37,998 bases of DNA from assembly GCA_947174665.1 (NCBI GenBank), contig CAMWJV010000018.1:1-37998 (forward strand). Direction: 5' to 3'. The position numbers were made by a program, and so were the translations under genes. Origin of the DNA: an uncultured Lachnospiraceae bacterium. GTDB taxonomy: Bacteria; Bacillota; Clostridia; Lachnospirales; Lachnospiraceae. Each line of letters starts with the position of its first letter. The stretch's first letter is position 1. The notes beneath the pieces were generated by a model. The model worked only from the letters and a program-made list of their open reading frames with translations. It was not told where the DNA came from and did not search any database. Below are positions 24,997 to 32,864 of the stretch, in pieces.

Positions 24997-26376
24997 TCAA
25001 AATCTATGCTCCATCCACCACACCGGCCTGCCCGCCTTGTACAGTCCCAGCTTTTCCAGAAGGCGCTCCGACACCGTATTGCCTTCCAACACATGACCAT
25101 AGGGAATCCGGCCTCTCTCCAGAGTGCGGTTTATATTGTATGACAGCAGAGCTTCTCCAATACTCTGCCGGCGGTAGTGCTCGTCCACATAAAGCATACC
25201 CATACTGCCCTCATCATGGGTGCCGATAAAGCCTATCAGTCTGTCATCTGCAAATGCACCGTACATCACGCCATTCAGAATGCGGCTTTCCATATATTCT
25301 GCTGTCCCATGCGAATAATGTTCACTGATATAGTCCAAATCCCCGATGCCTAGTCTGCGAATATCCTTGTGCCGCACTGTCAGGGAGTTTCCGGCAGTAT
25401 ACAGGTACTGGCTGCACTTTCCCCAGACCCCGAAGCCTCTTGCCATCAGTTCTTCCATCAGACGCTCCTGGATGACCACACACCACTTCGTCTGTTCAGG
25501 GATCGCAGACAACAACTTTTCAATGTCCCCGTCATCTCCACAGAGCAGCATACAGGTCTTTGCATCCCTGTCCTCCACCAGCAGTTGTTCTCCCTTCCGG
25601 TACAGGATTTCTCCGCGGCCTCTCCCTAGGCTCTCCATAATATGAATATGATTCCGCTTGTCCTTTGCCAGTCTCCTGATTACCGCCTGTTTCTCCTCAT
25701 ACTTTTGATACAGGTCAGGACGCACCGCAGCTGTCCGCTCTATCGCGCGCTCCAGCCTCCACTGATTCACCTTGCCATGGTTGCCGGACAAAAGCACCTC
25801 CGGCACCCGCTTCCCATGCCATACCTCCGGTCGGGAATACTGCGGATACTCCAGCAAATCTCCGTGAAAGCTCTCTGCCTCCGCCGAGGTTTCATTTCCC
25901 AGAACTCCGGGCACCAGCCTGGCCACCGCATCCACGATCACCATAGCGGCAAGTTCGCCTCCGGTGAGCACATAGTCTCCTATGGAGATATAATCCGTCA
26001 CCGTCTCCTCCAAAACCCTTTCGTCAATGCCCTCGTAGTGCCCGCAGAGAATGACCAGCTCCTCCTCCCCGGCAAGTTCCTGCGCCTTCCTCTGTGTAAA
26101 GGGTTCTCCCTGGGGCGTGACGTAAACTGTACGGATATGCCTGCATACCCCGCAAACAGATTTCCAGGCATCAAAAACAGGCTGTGCCTGCATCAGCATG
26201 CCTGCACCGCCGCCATAGGGATAATCGTCCACTCTGCCATGCTTTTCCTGAGTGAAATCCCGTATATTGACCGTGTTCAGCTCAATCAGCTGCCTGTCCA
26301 CCGCCCGGCCGATAATGCTGGTTTCCAGCCCCTGCCGGACCATCTCCGGAAACAGCGTTAATATGTGGAATTTCAT
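24997..26376 (-). CDS. trmD: tRNA (guanine37-N1)-methyltransferase TrmD fused to a GNAT acetyltransferase
   Basis: 459 aa from MKFHILTLFPEM (26376), the conserved TrmD start. Residues 1-240 are a complete TrmD, including PYGGGAGMLMQ, CGHYEGIDER and the knot SAM site YISIGDYVLTGGELA (129-143), which methylates G37 of tRNAs to keep the reading frame. TrmD proteins usually end here (about 240-250 aa). The frame continues through a linker (245-330) into a GNAT domain (about 330-459) with the acetyl-CoA pocket RRQSIGEAL (402-410) and GNTVSERLLEKLGL. No internal ribosome site is seen before the GNAT part. Its acetyl acceptor is unknown. trmD lies 106 bp after rimM; the secretion island follows. Confidence 0.93.
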   Translation of the reverse strand: MKFHILTLFPEMVRQGLETSIIGRAVDRQLIELNTVNIRDFTQEKHGRVDDYPYGGGAGMLMQAQPVFDAWKSVCGVCRHIRTVYVTPQGEPFTQRKAQELAGEEELVILCGHYEGIDERVLEETVTDYISIGDYVLTGGELAAMVIVDAVARLVPGVLGNETSAEAESFHGDLLEYPQYSRPEVWHGKRVPEVLLSGNHGKVNQWRLERAIERTAAVRPDLYQKYEEKQAVIRRLAKDKRNHIHIMESLGRGRGEILYRKGEQLLVEDRDAKTCMLLCGDDGDIEKLLSAIPEQTKWCVVIQERLMEELMARGFGVWGKCSQYLYTAGNSLTVRHKDIRRLGIGDLDYISEHYSHGTAEYMESRILNGVMYGAFADDRLIGFIGTHDEGSMGMLYVDEHYRRQSIGEALLSYNINRTLERGRIPYGHVLEGNTVSERLLEKLGLYKAGRPVWWMEHRF

Positions 26377-26415
26377 ATCACAATCATACCTTTCTGTAAC
26401 ATACATGTTAGCTGC

Positions 26416-26463
26416 AATGTCATTTCAGAGGCGACCGTCACTTGTATTGATCGAAATGACATT
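26416..26463 (-). repeat. 11-bp inverted repeat between rimM and trmD
   Basis: AATGTCATTTC (26416-26426) and GAAATGACATT (26453-26463) are a perfect inverted repeat around 26 nt. It lies in the untranslated gap of the rimM-trmD transcript and has no U-tract, so it is more likely a leader or processing structure than a terminator. Confidence 0.6.
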
Positions 26464-26482
26464 ACAGGCCGCCCCTCAAATC

Positions 26483-26995
26483 TTACGGCTCCAGCAGTCC
26501 CTCCAGAATGTGAATTCTGATAAAGCCCGCCTCCACATCGACTTCCATGACACACTGCCTGATAGCGGGCAGAAGCAGTTCTCTCCCGTCATCCAGGTCA
26601 ATGACATATACGTCGTTGGCCCCGGTCTCTATCACATCCCGCAGGGAACCCATCTCACTGCCATCCTCATTCTGTACCTTCAGTCCTATCAGGTCAGCCA
26701 CAAAGTACTCGTCCTTTTCCAGTTTGACAGCGTTCTTTCTGGTAACCAGAAGAGATGCCCTGCGGTATTTTTCCACATCATTGATATTGTCAATTCCCTT
26801 GAATTTCAGGATGACAAACTGCTTAAAGAATTTTACTCCTTCTATCTCAAGGTCAAGACGCTCCTTTCCCGTATCCAGGATGACCTCCTTCAGGCGTTTA
26901 AACCGCTTCGCGTCATCCGTTGTGGGAAACACTTTTACTTCTCCTTTTATTCCATGGGTAGAGGTAATCACCCCCACCTGAAAAAAATCTTCCAT
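26483..26995 (-). CDS. rimM: Ribosome maturation factor RimM
   Basis: 170 aa from the ATG at 26995. The N-terminal RimM domain starts [21 protein letters not shown], and the C-terminal PRC-barrel contains [16 protein letters not shown] and [16 protein letters not shown]. RimM binds S19 in the 30S subunit and helps mature the 3' domain of 16S rRNA. The longer frame to 27028 is unlikely because the conserved start FFQVG begins right after MED; AGGAAGGA lies 10 nt upstream. An intrinsic terminator separates it from khpA, so it probably starts a new transcript with trmD. Confidence 0.96.
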   Translation of the reverse strand: MEDFFQVGVITSTHGIKGEVKVFPTTDDAKRFKRLKEVILDTGKERLDLEIEGVKFFKQFVILKFKGIDNINDVEKYRRASLLVTRKNAVKLEKDEYFVADLIGLKVQNEDGSEMGSLRDVIETGANDVYVIDLDDGRELLLPAIRQCVMEVDVEAGFIRIHILEGLLEP

Positions 26996-27026
26996 GTTGA
27001 CTATGTCCTTCCTCAATCTGTAAATC

Positions 27027-27032
27027 ATTATA
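27027..27032 (-). promoter_or_regulatory. Possible -10 element for rimM-trmD
   Basis: A perfect TATAAT on the minus strand 32 nt before the rimM start and after the khpA terminator. No matching -35 at 16-18 nt; an 8-bp inverted repeat (AGAGCTGC / GCAGCTCT, 27047-27081) occupies that place and may be an operator. Confidence 0.4.
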
Positions 27033-27096
27033 AAGCTTAGCTATTAAGAGCTGCTGCAATCTATATTCTACATGCAGCTCTGTACATATAAAACGA

Positions 27097-27119
27097 GGAG
27101 GAACAAGGTTTGTTCCTCC
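27097..27119 (-). terminator. Intrinsic terminator after khpA
   Basis: A perfect 10-bp stem (GGAGGAACAA / TTGTTCCTCC) with a 3-nt loop, followed on the minus strand by TCGTTTTAT, 13 bp after the khpA stop. Confidence 0.75.
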
Positions 27120-27131
27120 CCACCTTTACTA

Positions 27132-27359
27132 CTACACGATCTCAACATCCACTCTTTTGTTATCTTTGGATGATGCAGCCTTCACAACAGCGCGGATTGC
27201 CTTCGCAATTCTGCCCTGCTTGCCGATAACTTTACCCATATCGGACGCAGCTACATGAAGTTCGATGACTGTATTTCTGCCTTCGGTCTTCTCGGTCACA
27301 ACAACCTCATCCGGATTGTCTACAAGCGCTTTCGCCACTACTTCAACTAATTCCTTCAT
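27132..27359 (-). CDS. khpA: KH-domain RNA-binding protein KhpA (YlqC)
   Basis: 75 aa, a single type II KH domain. The RNA-contact loop is GKVIGKQGRIAKAIR (GxxG = GKQG), between VIELHVAASDMG and the C-terminal RVDVEIV. KhpA partners with KhpB/Jag to regulate cell division and RNA in Bacillota. It follows rpsP by 24 bp, the standard rpsP-khpA-rimM-trmD order. Confidence 0.96.
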   Translation of the reverse strand: MKELVEVVAKALVDNPDEVVVTEKTEGRNTVIELHVAASDMGKVIGKQGRIAKAIRAVVKAASSKDNKRVDVEIV

Positions 27360-27383
27360 AAGCCACCTCCAAAGACTCAGAAT

Positions 27384-27629
27384 TTATTTTTCGATACCGG
27401 CCACCTTGAACAGCTTAGCCACCTGCTCGGTGGGCTGCGCGCCGTTAGCCAGCCACTTCTTTGCCAGCTCCTCATTTACCTTGAACGTGCTGGGATTTGT
27501 GCTGGGATCATAGGTGCCGATCTCCTCAATAAATCTTCCGTCTCTGGGGGAACGAGAATCAGCTACAACGATTCTATAATAAGGAGCTTTCTTCTGTCCC
27601 ATTCTTCTCAATCTGATTTTTACTGCCAT
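27384..27629 (-). CDS. rpsP: 30S ribosomal protein S16
   Basis: 81 aa from the ATG at 27629 (GGAGGAAAAAAC upstream); the frame extends 5 codons further but the family starts [18 protein letters not shown], as here. The core [19 protein letters not shown] and GTYDPSTNP are characteristic. Part of the 30S body. Its start codon is overlapped in another frame by a short 36-codon ORF (27620-27730). Confidence 0.98.
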   Translation of the reverse strand: MAVKIRLRRMGQKKAPYYRIVVADSRSPRDGRFIEEIGTYDPSTNPSTFKVNEELAKKWLANGAQPTEQVAKLFKVAGIEK

Positions 27630-27730
27630 TGTTTTTTCCTCCATCTATTACTTTTTGTATTGGTTATTTGGGCCTTCGCCCTGTATATGAACAGGTTTCC
27701 CGCCTGCCGGCGTTCACCTATATTCATCAT
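27620..27730 (-). CDS. Possible 36-aa basic small protein between ffh and rpsP
   Basis: A short ORF ([14 protein letters not shown]... ending RKKQWQ), rich in Arg, Lys and Gln. AAAGAGGA sits 8 nt before its ATG, 14 bp after the ffh stop, and the ORF ends 10 nt inside rpsP in another frame. It could be a leader that couples ffh and rpsP translation or a small basic protein. The same stretch also forms short hairpins (GGGCGAAGGCCC), so it could instead be only a leader region. No family is recognised. Confidence 0.3.
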   Translation of the reverse strand: MMNIGERRQAGNLFIYRAKAQITNTKSNRWRKKQWQ

Positions 27731-27744
27731 GAAAACATTCCTCT

Positions 27745-29112
27745 TTAAAACGGGAACCCGCCCTTCATGCCGGGAAATCCGCCGAACATTCCCCGTCCGT
27801 GCTTTCCGCCGCCTCCGAACTGCTTCATCATCTTCTGACTCTGCTCAAACTGCTTGATAAAGCGGTTCACAACCGCAATATCCACTCCGGCACCTTTGGC
27901 GATGCGGTGTTTTCTCTGGGGATTCAGCAGCTTCGGATTCCGCCTCTCCTCCTTTGTCATGGAAAGGACGATTGCCTCTGACTGCCTCAGCTGTTTGTCA
28001 GAAGCATCTGAGTCAATATCTGCACTCTTGATCCCCATGCCGGGAAGCATGCCCAGAATACTTGCCAGACCGCCCATGTTACGCATCTGCTTCATGCTCT
28101 CCAGGTAGTCCTCAAAATCAAACTTACCCTTCTTCATTCTGCCAGCCATCTCGCGGCTCTTTTCTTCGTCTATGTCAATGCTTTCCTGAGCCTTCTCAAT
28201 CAGGGACAGCACATCTCCCATGCCCAGAATCCTGTTTGCCATTCGGTCCGGATAGAACTGCTCCATGTCGGAGAGTTTCTCGCCCATGCTGACATACAGA
28301 ATCGGTTTCCCTGTGACAGCCTTTATGGAAAGCGCCGCGCCGCCTCTGGTGTCACCGTCCATCTTGGAGAGAATGACTCCGTCTATTCCGACCTTTTCGT
28401 CAAACTCCTTAGCCACATTCACGGCGTCCTGTCCGGTCATGGCGTCCACCACCAGCAAAGTCTGGTGCACCGCCACACTGCTTTTGATCTCCTGAAGCTC
28501 CGCCATCATGTCTTCATCAATGTGAAGACGTCCCGCAGTATCCAGAATAACTACATTATGCCCGTTCTTCTCCGCATGGGCAATGGCCGCCTTTGCAATT
28601 TCCACAGGCTTGTGATCCGTCCCCATCTCGAACACGTCCACTTCCTGCTTCCTTCCGTTAATCTGCAGCTGCTCCACTGCCGCCGGTCTGTATATATCGC
28701 AGGCCACCAGCAGAGATTTCTTTCCCTTTGTCTTGAGTTTCCCGGCTATCTTTGCCACGGCAGTGGTCTTACCGGCACCCTGAAGACCGGCCATCATGAT
28801 AACGGTGACGGCTTTTCCGGGCTGCATGGCAATCTCCGTGGTCTCGCTTCCCATGAGGGCAATCATCTCTTCGTTTACAATCTTGATGACCATCTGGCCG
28901 GGATTCAGGCCGTTCATCACGTCCTGGCCGATTGCCCGCTCCTCCACGGCCTTAATAAACTGTTTCACAACCTTGAAGTTGACATCCGCTTCCAGCAGCG
29001 CCATCTTTACTTCCTTCAGCGCCGCCTTGACGTCCGCCTCGGTAAGTCTGCCCTTGCTGCGCAGATTTTTAAATACTCTCTGTAGTTTATCCGTTAAACT
29101 CTCAAATGCCAC
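27745..29112 (-). CDS. ffh: Signal recognition particle protein Ffh
   Basis: 455 aa SRP GTPase that delivers nascent membrane proteins to FtsY. N domain, then the G domain with GLQGAGKTT (109-117), DTAGRLHIDE and KMDGDTRGG, followed by the methionine-rich M domain (MKQMRNMGGLASILGMLPGMG) that binds the 4.5S RNA and signal peptides, and a Gly/Phe-rich tail (GMFGGFPGMKGGFPF). Full length and intact. It follows ylxM, as in most Bacillota. Confidence 0.98.
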   Translation of the reverse strand: MAFESLTDKLQRVFKNLRSKGRLTEADVKAALKEVKMALLEADVNFKVVKQFIKAVEERAIGQDVMNGLNPGQMVIKIVNEEMIALMGSETTEIAMQPGKAVTVIMMAGLQGAGKTTAVAKIAGKLKTKGKKSLLVACDIYRPAAVEQLQINGRKQEVDVFEMGTDHKPVEIAKAAIAHAEKNGHNVVILDTAGRLHIDEDMMAELQEIKSSVAVHQTLLVVDAMTGQDAVNVAKEFDEKVGIDGVILSKMDGDTRGGAALSIKAVTGKPILYVSMGEKLSDMEQFYPDRMANRILGMGDVLSLIEKAQESIDIDEEKSREMAGRMKKGKFDFEDYLESMKQMRNMGGLASILGMLPGMGIKSADIDSDASDKQLRQSEAIVLSMTKEERRNPKLLNPQRKHRIAKGAGVDIAVVNRFIKQFEQSQKMMKQFGGGGKHGRGMFGGFPGMKGGFPF

Positions 29113-29167
29113 TTGCGACTCCTTATAATTCCTTATTGCTCACTTCCACGCCACTCGTCAGCCCGTG

Positions 29168-29566
29168 CTATAATTCCTTCAACAATTCCTGAGACAGCTG
29201 GCCTATCCGCCGCAGCCTGCCCCGCAGTTCTTCCTTCGTCTGTCCTTTGGCTTCCTGCCTGAAAATCCGTTCCCCGGAAAAATCCTCATCCGTTCCTGCC
29301 CCGGACAGTTCCTGAATCTCCCTGACAGTCTCCTTCGCCCTGGTAAAACGCTCTACCAGATGAAGCTTGTCTTCATAACCCTTAAGTATTTTATCGCATC
29401 TCCTGATCAGATCATGCACGCCCTGTCTGCTGATGCCGCGCTCTTCGGCAATCTCCCCCAGGGACAGATCGTTGTACACCGCATCAATATATACCGAGCG
29501 CTGATGCTCCGTCAGCAGCTCCCCGTAAAAATCAAACAGCATCGTCTGCTCATAAATCTTATCCAT
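29168..29566 (-). CDS. ylxM: YlxM-family HTH protein
   Basis: 132 aa. The N-terminus ([47 protein letters not shown]) is the sigma-70 region 4-like helix-turn-helix of the YlxM/p13 family, usually encoded directly upstream of ffh and thought to modulate the SRP pathway. The C-terminal half is a charged extension of about 60 residues, a little longer than usual for the family. Transcribed from the strong promoter at 29605-29633; a short CAGG/AGAGGC site lies before the ATG. Confidence 0.93.
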   Translation of the reverse strand: MDKIYEQTMLFDFYGELLTEHQRSVYIDAVYNDLSLGEIAEERGISRQGVHDLIRRCDKILKGYEDKLHLVERFTRAKETVREIQELSGAGTDEDFSGERIFRQEAKGQTKEELRGRLRRIGQLSQELLKEL

Positions 29567-29604
29567 TTTGCCTGACTGCCTCTGACTTTCTTCCGACTCT
29601 GCCT

Positions 29605-29633
29605 ATATTACTACATAAAAAAGCAGGTGTCAA
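29605..29633 (-). promoter_or_regulatory. Sigma-A promoter of the ylxM-ffh operon
   Basis: On the minus strand, TTGACA (29628-29633) and TAATAT (29605-29610) are separated by exactly 17 nt; the predicted start of transcription lies about 30 nt before ylxM. Confidence 0.85.
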
Positions 29634-29651
29634 GTATTTTTTCTTGACACC
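29626..29651 (-). terminator. Terminator of the lipoprotein transcript, overlapping the ylxM promoter
   Basis: A perfect 9-bp stem (GGTGTCAAG / CTTGACACC) with an 8-nt loop, followed on the minus strand by TGCTTTTTT. The second arm contains the -35 hexamer of the ylxM promoter, so one sequence serves both functions. Confidence 0.75.
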
Positions 29652-29895
29652 CGTCTTAAAAGGCAGCAGTTCAGCCTTGCAGCAAGTCACGCCGCCTGCG
29701 AGACAATGAGTTCCTGCATCTTTCTTTATCCTTTATCCGGAATTGCATGATACTCCTCTCTGTTTTCCATAAACTCACTCCCTATACTGCAAATCATATC
29801 TTGGCCAGATATATCTCTCCGCGAAAAAGTTCTTCTTTGATTACACTTTATTTTCGCAAAGCTTCTGTGTATTTTGCGCGAAATAATTTTACCTC

Positions 29896-31065
29896 TCAGG
29901 GTTGAGCGGCAACAGATTCATCAATATTATCTACCGACACATCAGGTACATATAGATCCTTCATACTTGTCATATCCGGAAGCTCCAGTATACCTCCAAA
30001 ATCTCCCGCTATAACAATAGATCCGTCTCTTTTCAGCCCCACATGAATATCTTGCCCCGCGGAAATTGCCACGATGTCCGTCCACTCCGCTATGTTCTCC
30101 TGCCCTGATCTAAGGTTTCCGGCTGCCACAACAGTTCCATCCCTCTTCAATCCCAGCAGGCTCTCAAACCCCTTGGATATGGCGATGATATCAGACCATT
30201 CGAAGGCGTCTGTATAAATCACTCCATTTTGGTCCACGCCATGGTTAGATACCACCACCGTCCCGTCTGATTTAAGGCCCGCGATACACCCTACCACTCC
30301 AAGCCCATCAATAGCCACGATGTCCGTCCATTCCAGTATATCGTCATATGACGATGTATAATCCGCACAGACAAAATCCACAGTACCGTCTCCGAGCAGT
30401 ACCGCTACCATATCCGGCCCCGATACTATGTCTTTTATGTCCGTCCACCGGGCCATATGCTGTTTTACAGGATCCGGCTCCAGATAATCCGAGTATTTAG
30501 CATATGCACAGATCGTTCCGTCCATTCGCAGCACGGTGAAATCGTAGATATAGGAACAAAGCATCTTCAACGGCTCGAGTTCGGCTATCTGGCGATTTCT
30601 CTCCGTATAATCGTCATATCCGGAAGCCCCTCTGACCGTATAAAAGCCGCCGTCTTTATCCAATGCGTCTAACCCTAACTCGCCGTCGGACAGTCTTCGG
30701 ATATTTTTCCATTCTCCTACCGTTTTCAGGGTTTCCTCCTGGCCTGCATAAAGATTTTCAAAATAGACCGGATGGGCCATAAAACGCACATGCTCCTCTC
30801 TGTCTATCGCAGCCGCCCCTACTCCCAGATTCTCTATATAATCTCCTGATATCACATAGTAAAGCTGTTCCAACAGCTTTTCCGCATCTTTATTGTCCGC
30901 TATCTCGGATAAAAGTCCGATCGCTTGCGGATATTTCCTTTCCTCAATCAGCGCCTGTGCCTGTGCCAGCAATTCCCTTTCCTGTTTCATGTTCCCGCAG
31001 CCCGTCCCACTTAAAAGACACAGGGCGCATACCAATAATACGGTAGGTAATCTTTTTCTGAACAT
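29896..31065 (-). CDS. Lipoprotein with RCC1-like repeats
   Basis: 389 aa. A lipoprotein signal peptide ends at Cys23 (CLLSGTGC). A short TPR-like helix pair follows (AQALIEERKYPQAIGLLSEI). The rest is built of at least four RCC1-type units with the motif WTDI followed by LKxDGTV (ARWTDIKDI, LEWTDIVAI, FEWSDIIAI, AEWTDIVAI) plus a diverged first copy (GEWKNI), which would form a beta propeller-like surface domain. The function is unknown; such proteins are frequent in Lachnospiraceae. It starts 24 bp after the SleB-like gene, so both form one transcript. GAGGGAG precedes the ATG. Confidence 0.82.
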   Translation of the reverse strand: MFRKRLPTVLLVCALCLLSGTGCGNMKQERELLAQAQALIEERKYPQAIGLLSEIADNKDAEKLLEQLYYVISGDYIENLGVGAAAIDREEHVRFMAHPVYFENLYAGQEETLKTVGEWKNIRRLSDGELGLDALDKDGGFYTVRGASGYDDYTERNRQIAELEPLKMLCSYIYDFTVLRMDGTICAYAKYSDYLEPDPVKQHMARWTDIKDIVSGPDMVAVLLGDGTVDFVCADYTSSYDDILEWTDIVAIDGLGVVGCIAGLKSDGTVVVSNHGVDQNGVIYTDAFEWSDIIAISKGFESLLGLKRDGTVVAAGNLRSGQENIAEWTDIVAISAGQDIHVGLKRDGSIVIAGDFGGILELPDMTSMKDLYVPDVSVDNIDESVAAQP

Positions 31066-31089
31066 AGCACACTCCCTCTGTTATGTAAC

Positions 31090-32580
31090 TTACTTATAAT
31101 AGTAAGAGTCTATATACAGACTTTCCGTACTATAAGAAAACAGTATATTAAATTTGGATATAATGTTGTAATATGTAAATCCTGCATAATTTGCCCTGCC
31201 GGTATAATCCGTTTCAAATCCCGGAAAGATAACATTCTTCCATGTTGAGTTTGGTGCCGATGTCGAGGACAAAGACCCTCTGAAGTAACATTGAGATGTA
31301 ACACCTGTTGGTCTTGGCACAACAGCGTTCCATTCTTCAAAATTTCTGCATACCTCCATACAGGAAGCAATCCAAAATGCTTCTTGATAAGCCACATTAT
31401 CAGTTGATATATAACCTTTTGCATTATTTCCGTTTATCGAAGTAAAAGCTGAATTTTTAGTCAGCACTGAATAAAATGAAGGAACGGAATTTCTGTCCGA
31501 GAAATACAATGAAAGTCCGTTATCATCCCGATAAATATCTTCTAAATAGCGGTTTAAAATCGCCCACCCAATTCCTTGACGATTATCTCTGAAGACTTTC
31601 TCCATTAACCAATCATCTTCGTCTTTATATGTATTTTCCGCATATATTATCCGGGCAACTAAAAAATATTGTTTATCGCCGCTAAAATTTGTATACCAAC
31701 TATTCCCGGCATTCGAATAGCTTCCAGTGTATTCGCCCAAATTAGCCTCATAGTACTGTAAAGCCGCATACTCAAGATATAAATAATAATCATTTGAAGA
31801 TATACGCATTCCATTTTCCTTATACCCATTCCTAAACGCGGTATCCAAAGCCTGATACTGATCTCCAAAGAGTTCCTGCTTGTCAATGTAATAATCGTTT
31901 CCAACTACTTTGTTTTCCTGTGTGTTATAATATCCCCCCTCCTTTATGCAATACATCTTTGTCTCTGCATCATAACAATCTCCACGGTATCTTATAGGAT
32001 TTACGCATCCAACAAAGGGATCGTTTACATTGTCAAAATGCTCTATAACACCGCCAATACTTGCTTCGTATATATGAACAGGGTAACCATATTCATCATA
32101 TTGGTATATGCATACTTCTTGCCCTGACATGTCACACAGGCCCGCAATGTTTTCATCATTATCTGTAATGTATGTATATTCCGTTTCCTGATACATTAAT
32201 CCGTAAATGGTAGCAAGACCATCCTTAACCGTGTATAAATAATCAATCGTTTCGCCGTCGGGCAATATCTCCTTCACAAGGTTGCCGTCTATATCATATT
32301 CGAAACAAAACTCTCCGTTTGAGGTTATCTTTTTTATTCTGTACCCGTTGTCATCATAACGAAACTCTATCAAATCCCCGCATTCATCCTCGGTATATGC
32401 TATCGGCTCTCTGCTTTTCGTGCATTCTATAACTCTTTGCATAAATTGTTGCGCATTGTACTCACATTCATTAACTGTAATGGTGTTTCCCACATTTTCT
32501 TCTATCTGTCCTGCATGAACAGAAATCGCTGAAGACAAAAAAATACAGATACACATCATGATACATAAACTCTTTTTCAT
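31090..32580 (-). CDS. Secreted SleB-like cell wall hydrolase with YD-type repeats
   Basis: 496 aa with a signal peptide (MKKSLCIMMCICIFLSSAISVHAG). The N-terminal third has tandem YD/RHS-like repeats (LIEFRYDDNGYRIKKI, FEYDIDGNLVKEIL, IYQYDEYGYPVHIYE). The C-terminal part (about 305-470) resembles the SleB/Hydrolase_2 lytic family: VARIIYAENTY with the probable catalytic Glu near residue 314, GIGWAILNRYLED, and a long AFWIASCMEV...TSQCYFRG region. The gene is clearly richer in A/T than its flanks, suggesting acquisition. It has its own sigma-A promoter and an AAAGGAG site. Actual enzymatic activity is not shown by sequence. Confidence 0.75.
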   Translation of the reverse strand: MKKSLCIMMCICIFLSSAISVHAGQIEENVGNTITVNECEYNAQQFMQRVIECTKSREPIAYTEDECGDLIEFRYDDNGYRIKKITSNGEFCFEYDIDGNLVKEILPDGETIDYLYTVKDGLATIYGLMYQETEYTYITDNDENIAGLCDMSGQEVCIYQYDEYGYPVHIYEASIGGVIEHFDNVNDPFVGCVNPIRYRGDCYDAETKMYCIKEGGYYNTQENKVVGNDYYIDKQELFGDQYQALDTAFRNGYKENGMRISSNDYYLYLEYAALQYYEANLGEYTGSYSNAGNSWYTNFSGDKQYFLVARIIYAENTYKDEDDWLMEKVFRDNRQGIGWAILNRYLEDIYRDDNGLSLYFSDRNSVPSFYSVLTKNSAFTSINGNNAKGYISTDNVAYQEAFWIASCMEVCRNFEEWNAVVPRPTGVTSQCYFRGSLSSTSAPNSTWKNVIFPGFETDYTGRANYAGFTYYNIISKFNILFSYSTESLYIDSYYYK

Positions 32581-32634
32581 AAGTTTCTCCTTTATTATAT
32601 TTTCTAACTCGTTTTATATTTATCACTTTAATTT

Positions 32635-32663
32635 ATCATAATTCATTATGCACTCAAAGTCAA
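32635..32663 (-). promoter_or_regulatory. Sigma-A promoter of the SleB-like/lipoprotein operon
   Basis: TTGACT (32658-32663) and TATGAT (32635-32640) on the minus strand with 17 nt between them. A small palindrome (ACTCAA-TGTT-TTGAGT, 32665-32680) lies just upstream of the -35 and may be an operator. Confidence 0.8.
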
Positions 32664-32864
32664 TACTCAATGTTTTGAGTCAGCCTTGAAAGGTGAATTA
32701 ATATTCATACATACAAGGAAATCGTCGCTTTTTCAGAAGGAAAATGATAGATGGAACTAAACAGAGAATAGAAATTGGCAAAACATCACAGGAAAAAGAG
32801 CGATGCCGGAGATACCGTTGCATATTGTATTTAAGAATCAAAAAATGTTATATATTTACTGCCT

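Larger units (their letters stand above)
29567..29895. other. Intergenic region with ylxM-ffh promoter and terminator
   Basis: No supported gene in these 329 bp. It holds the sigma-A promoter of ylxM-ffh, a 9-bp hairpin that acts as terminator for the upstream lipoprotein transcript, and, near 29820-29880, complementary GCGAAAA / TTTTCGC and TTTCGC / GCGAAA segments that could form alternative hairpins after the lipoprotein gene. Very short ORFs with ribosome sites (14-25 codons) occur around 29680-29760 but none is convincing. Confidence 0.6.

Noticed and set aside
24834..25100. Minus-strand open frame of 88 codons
   Set aside because: Most of it overlaps the GNAT end of trmD in another frame, it has no convincing ribosome site and the protein shows no known motif.
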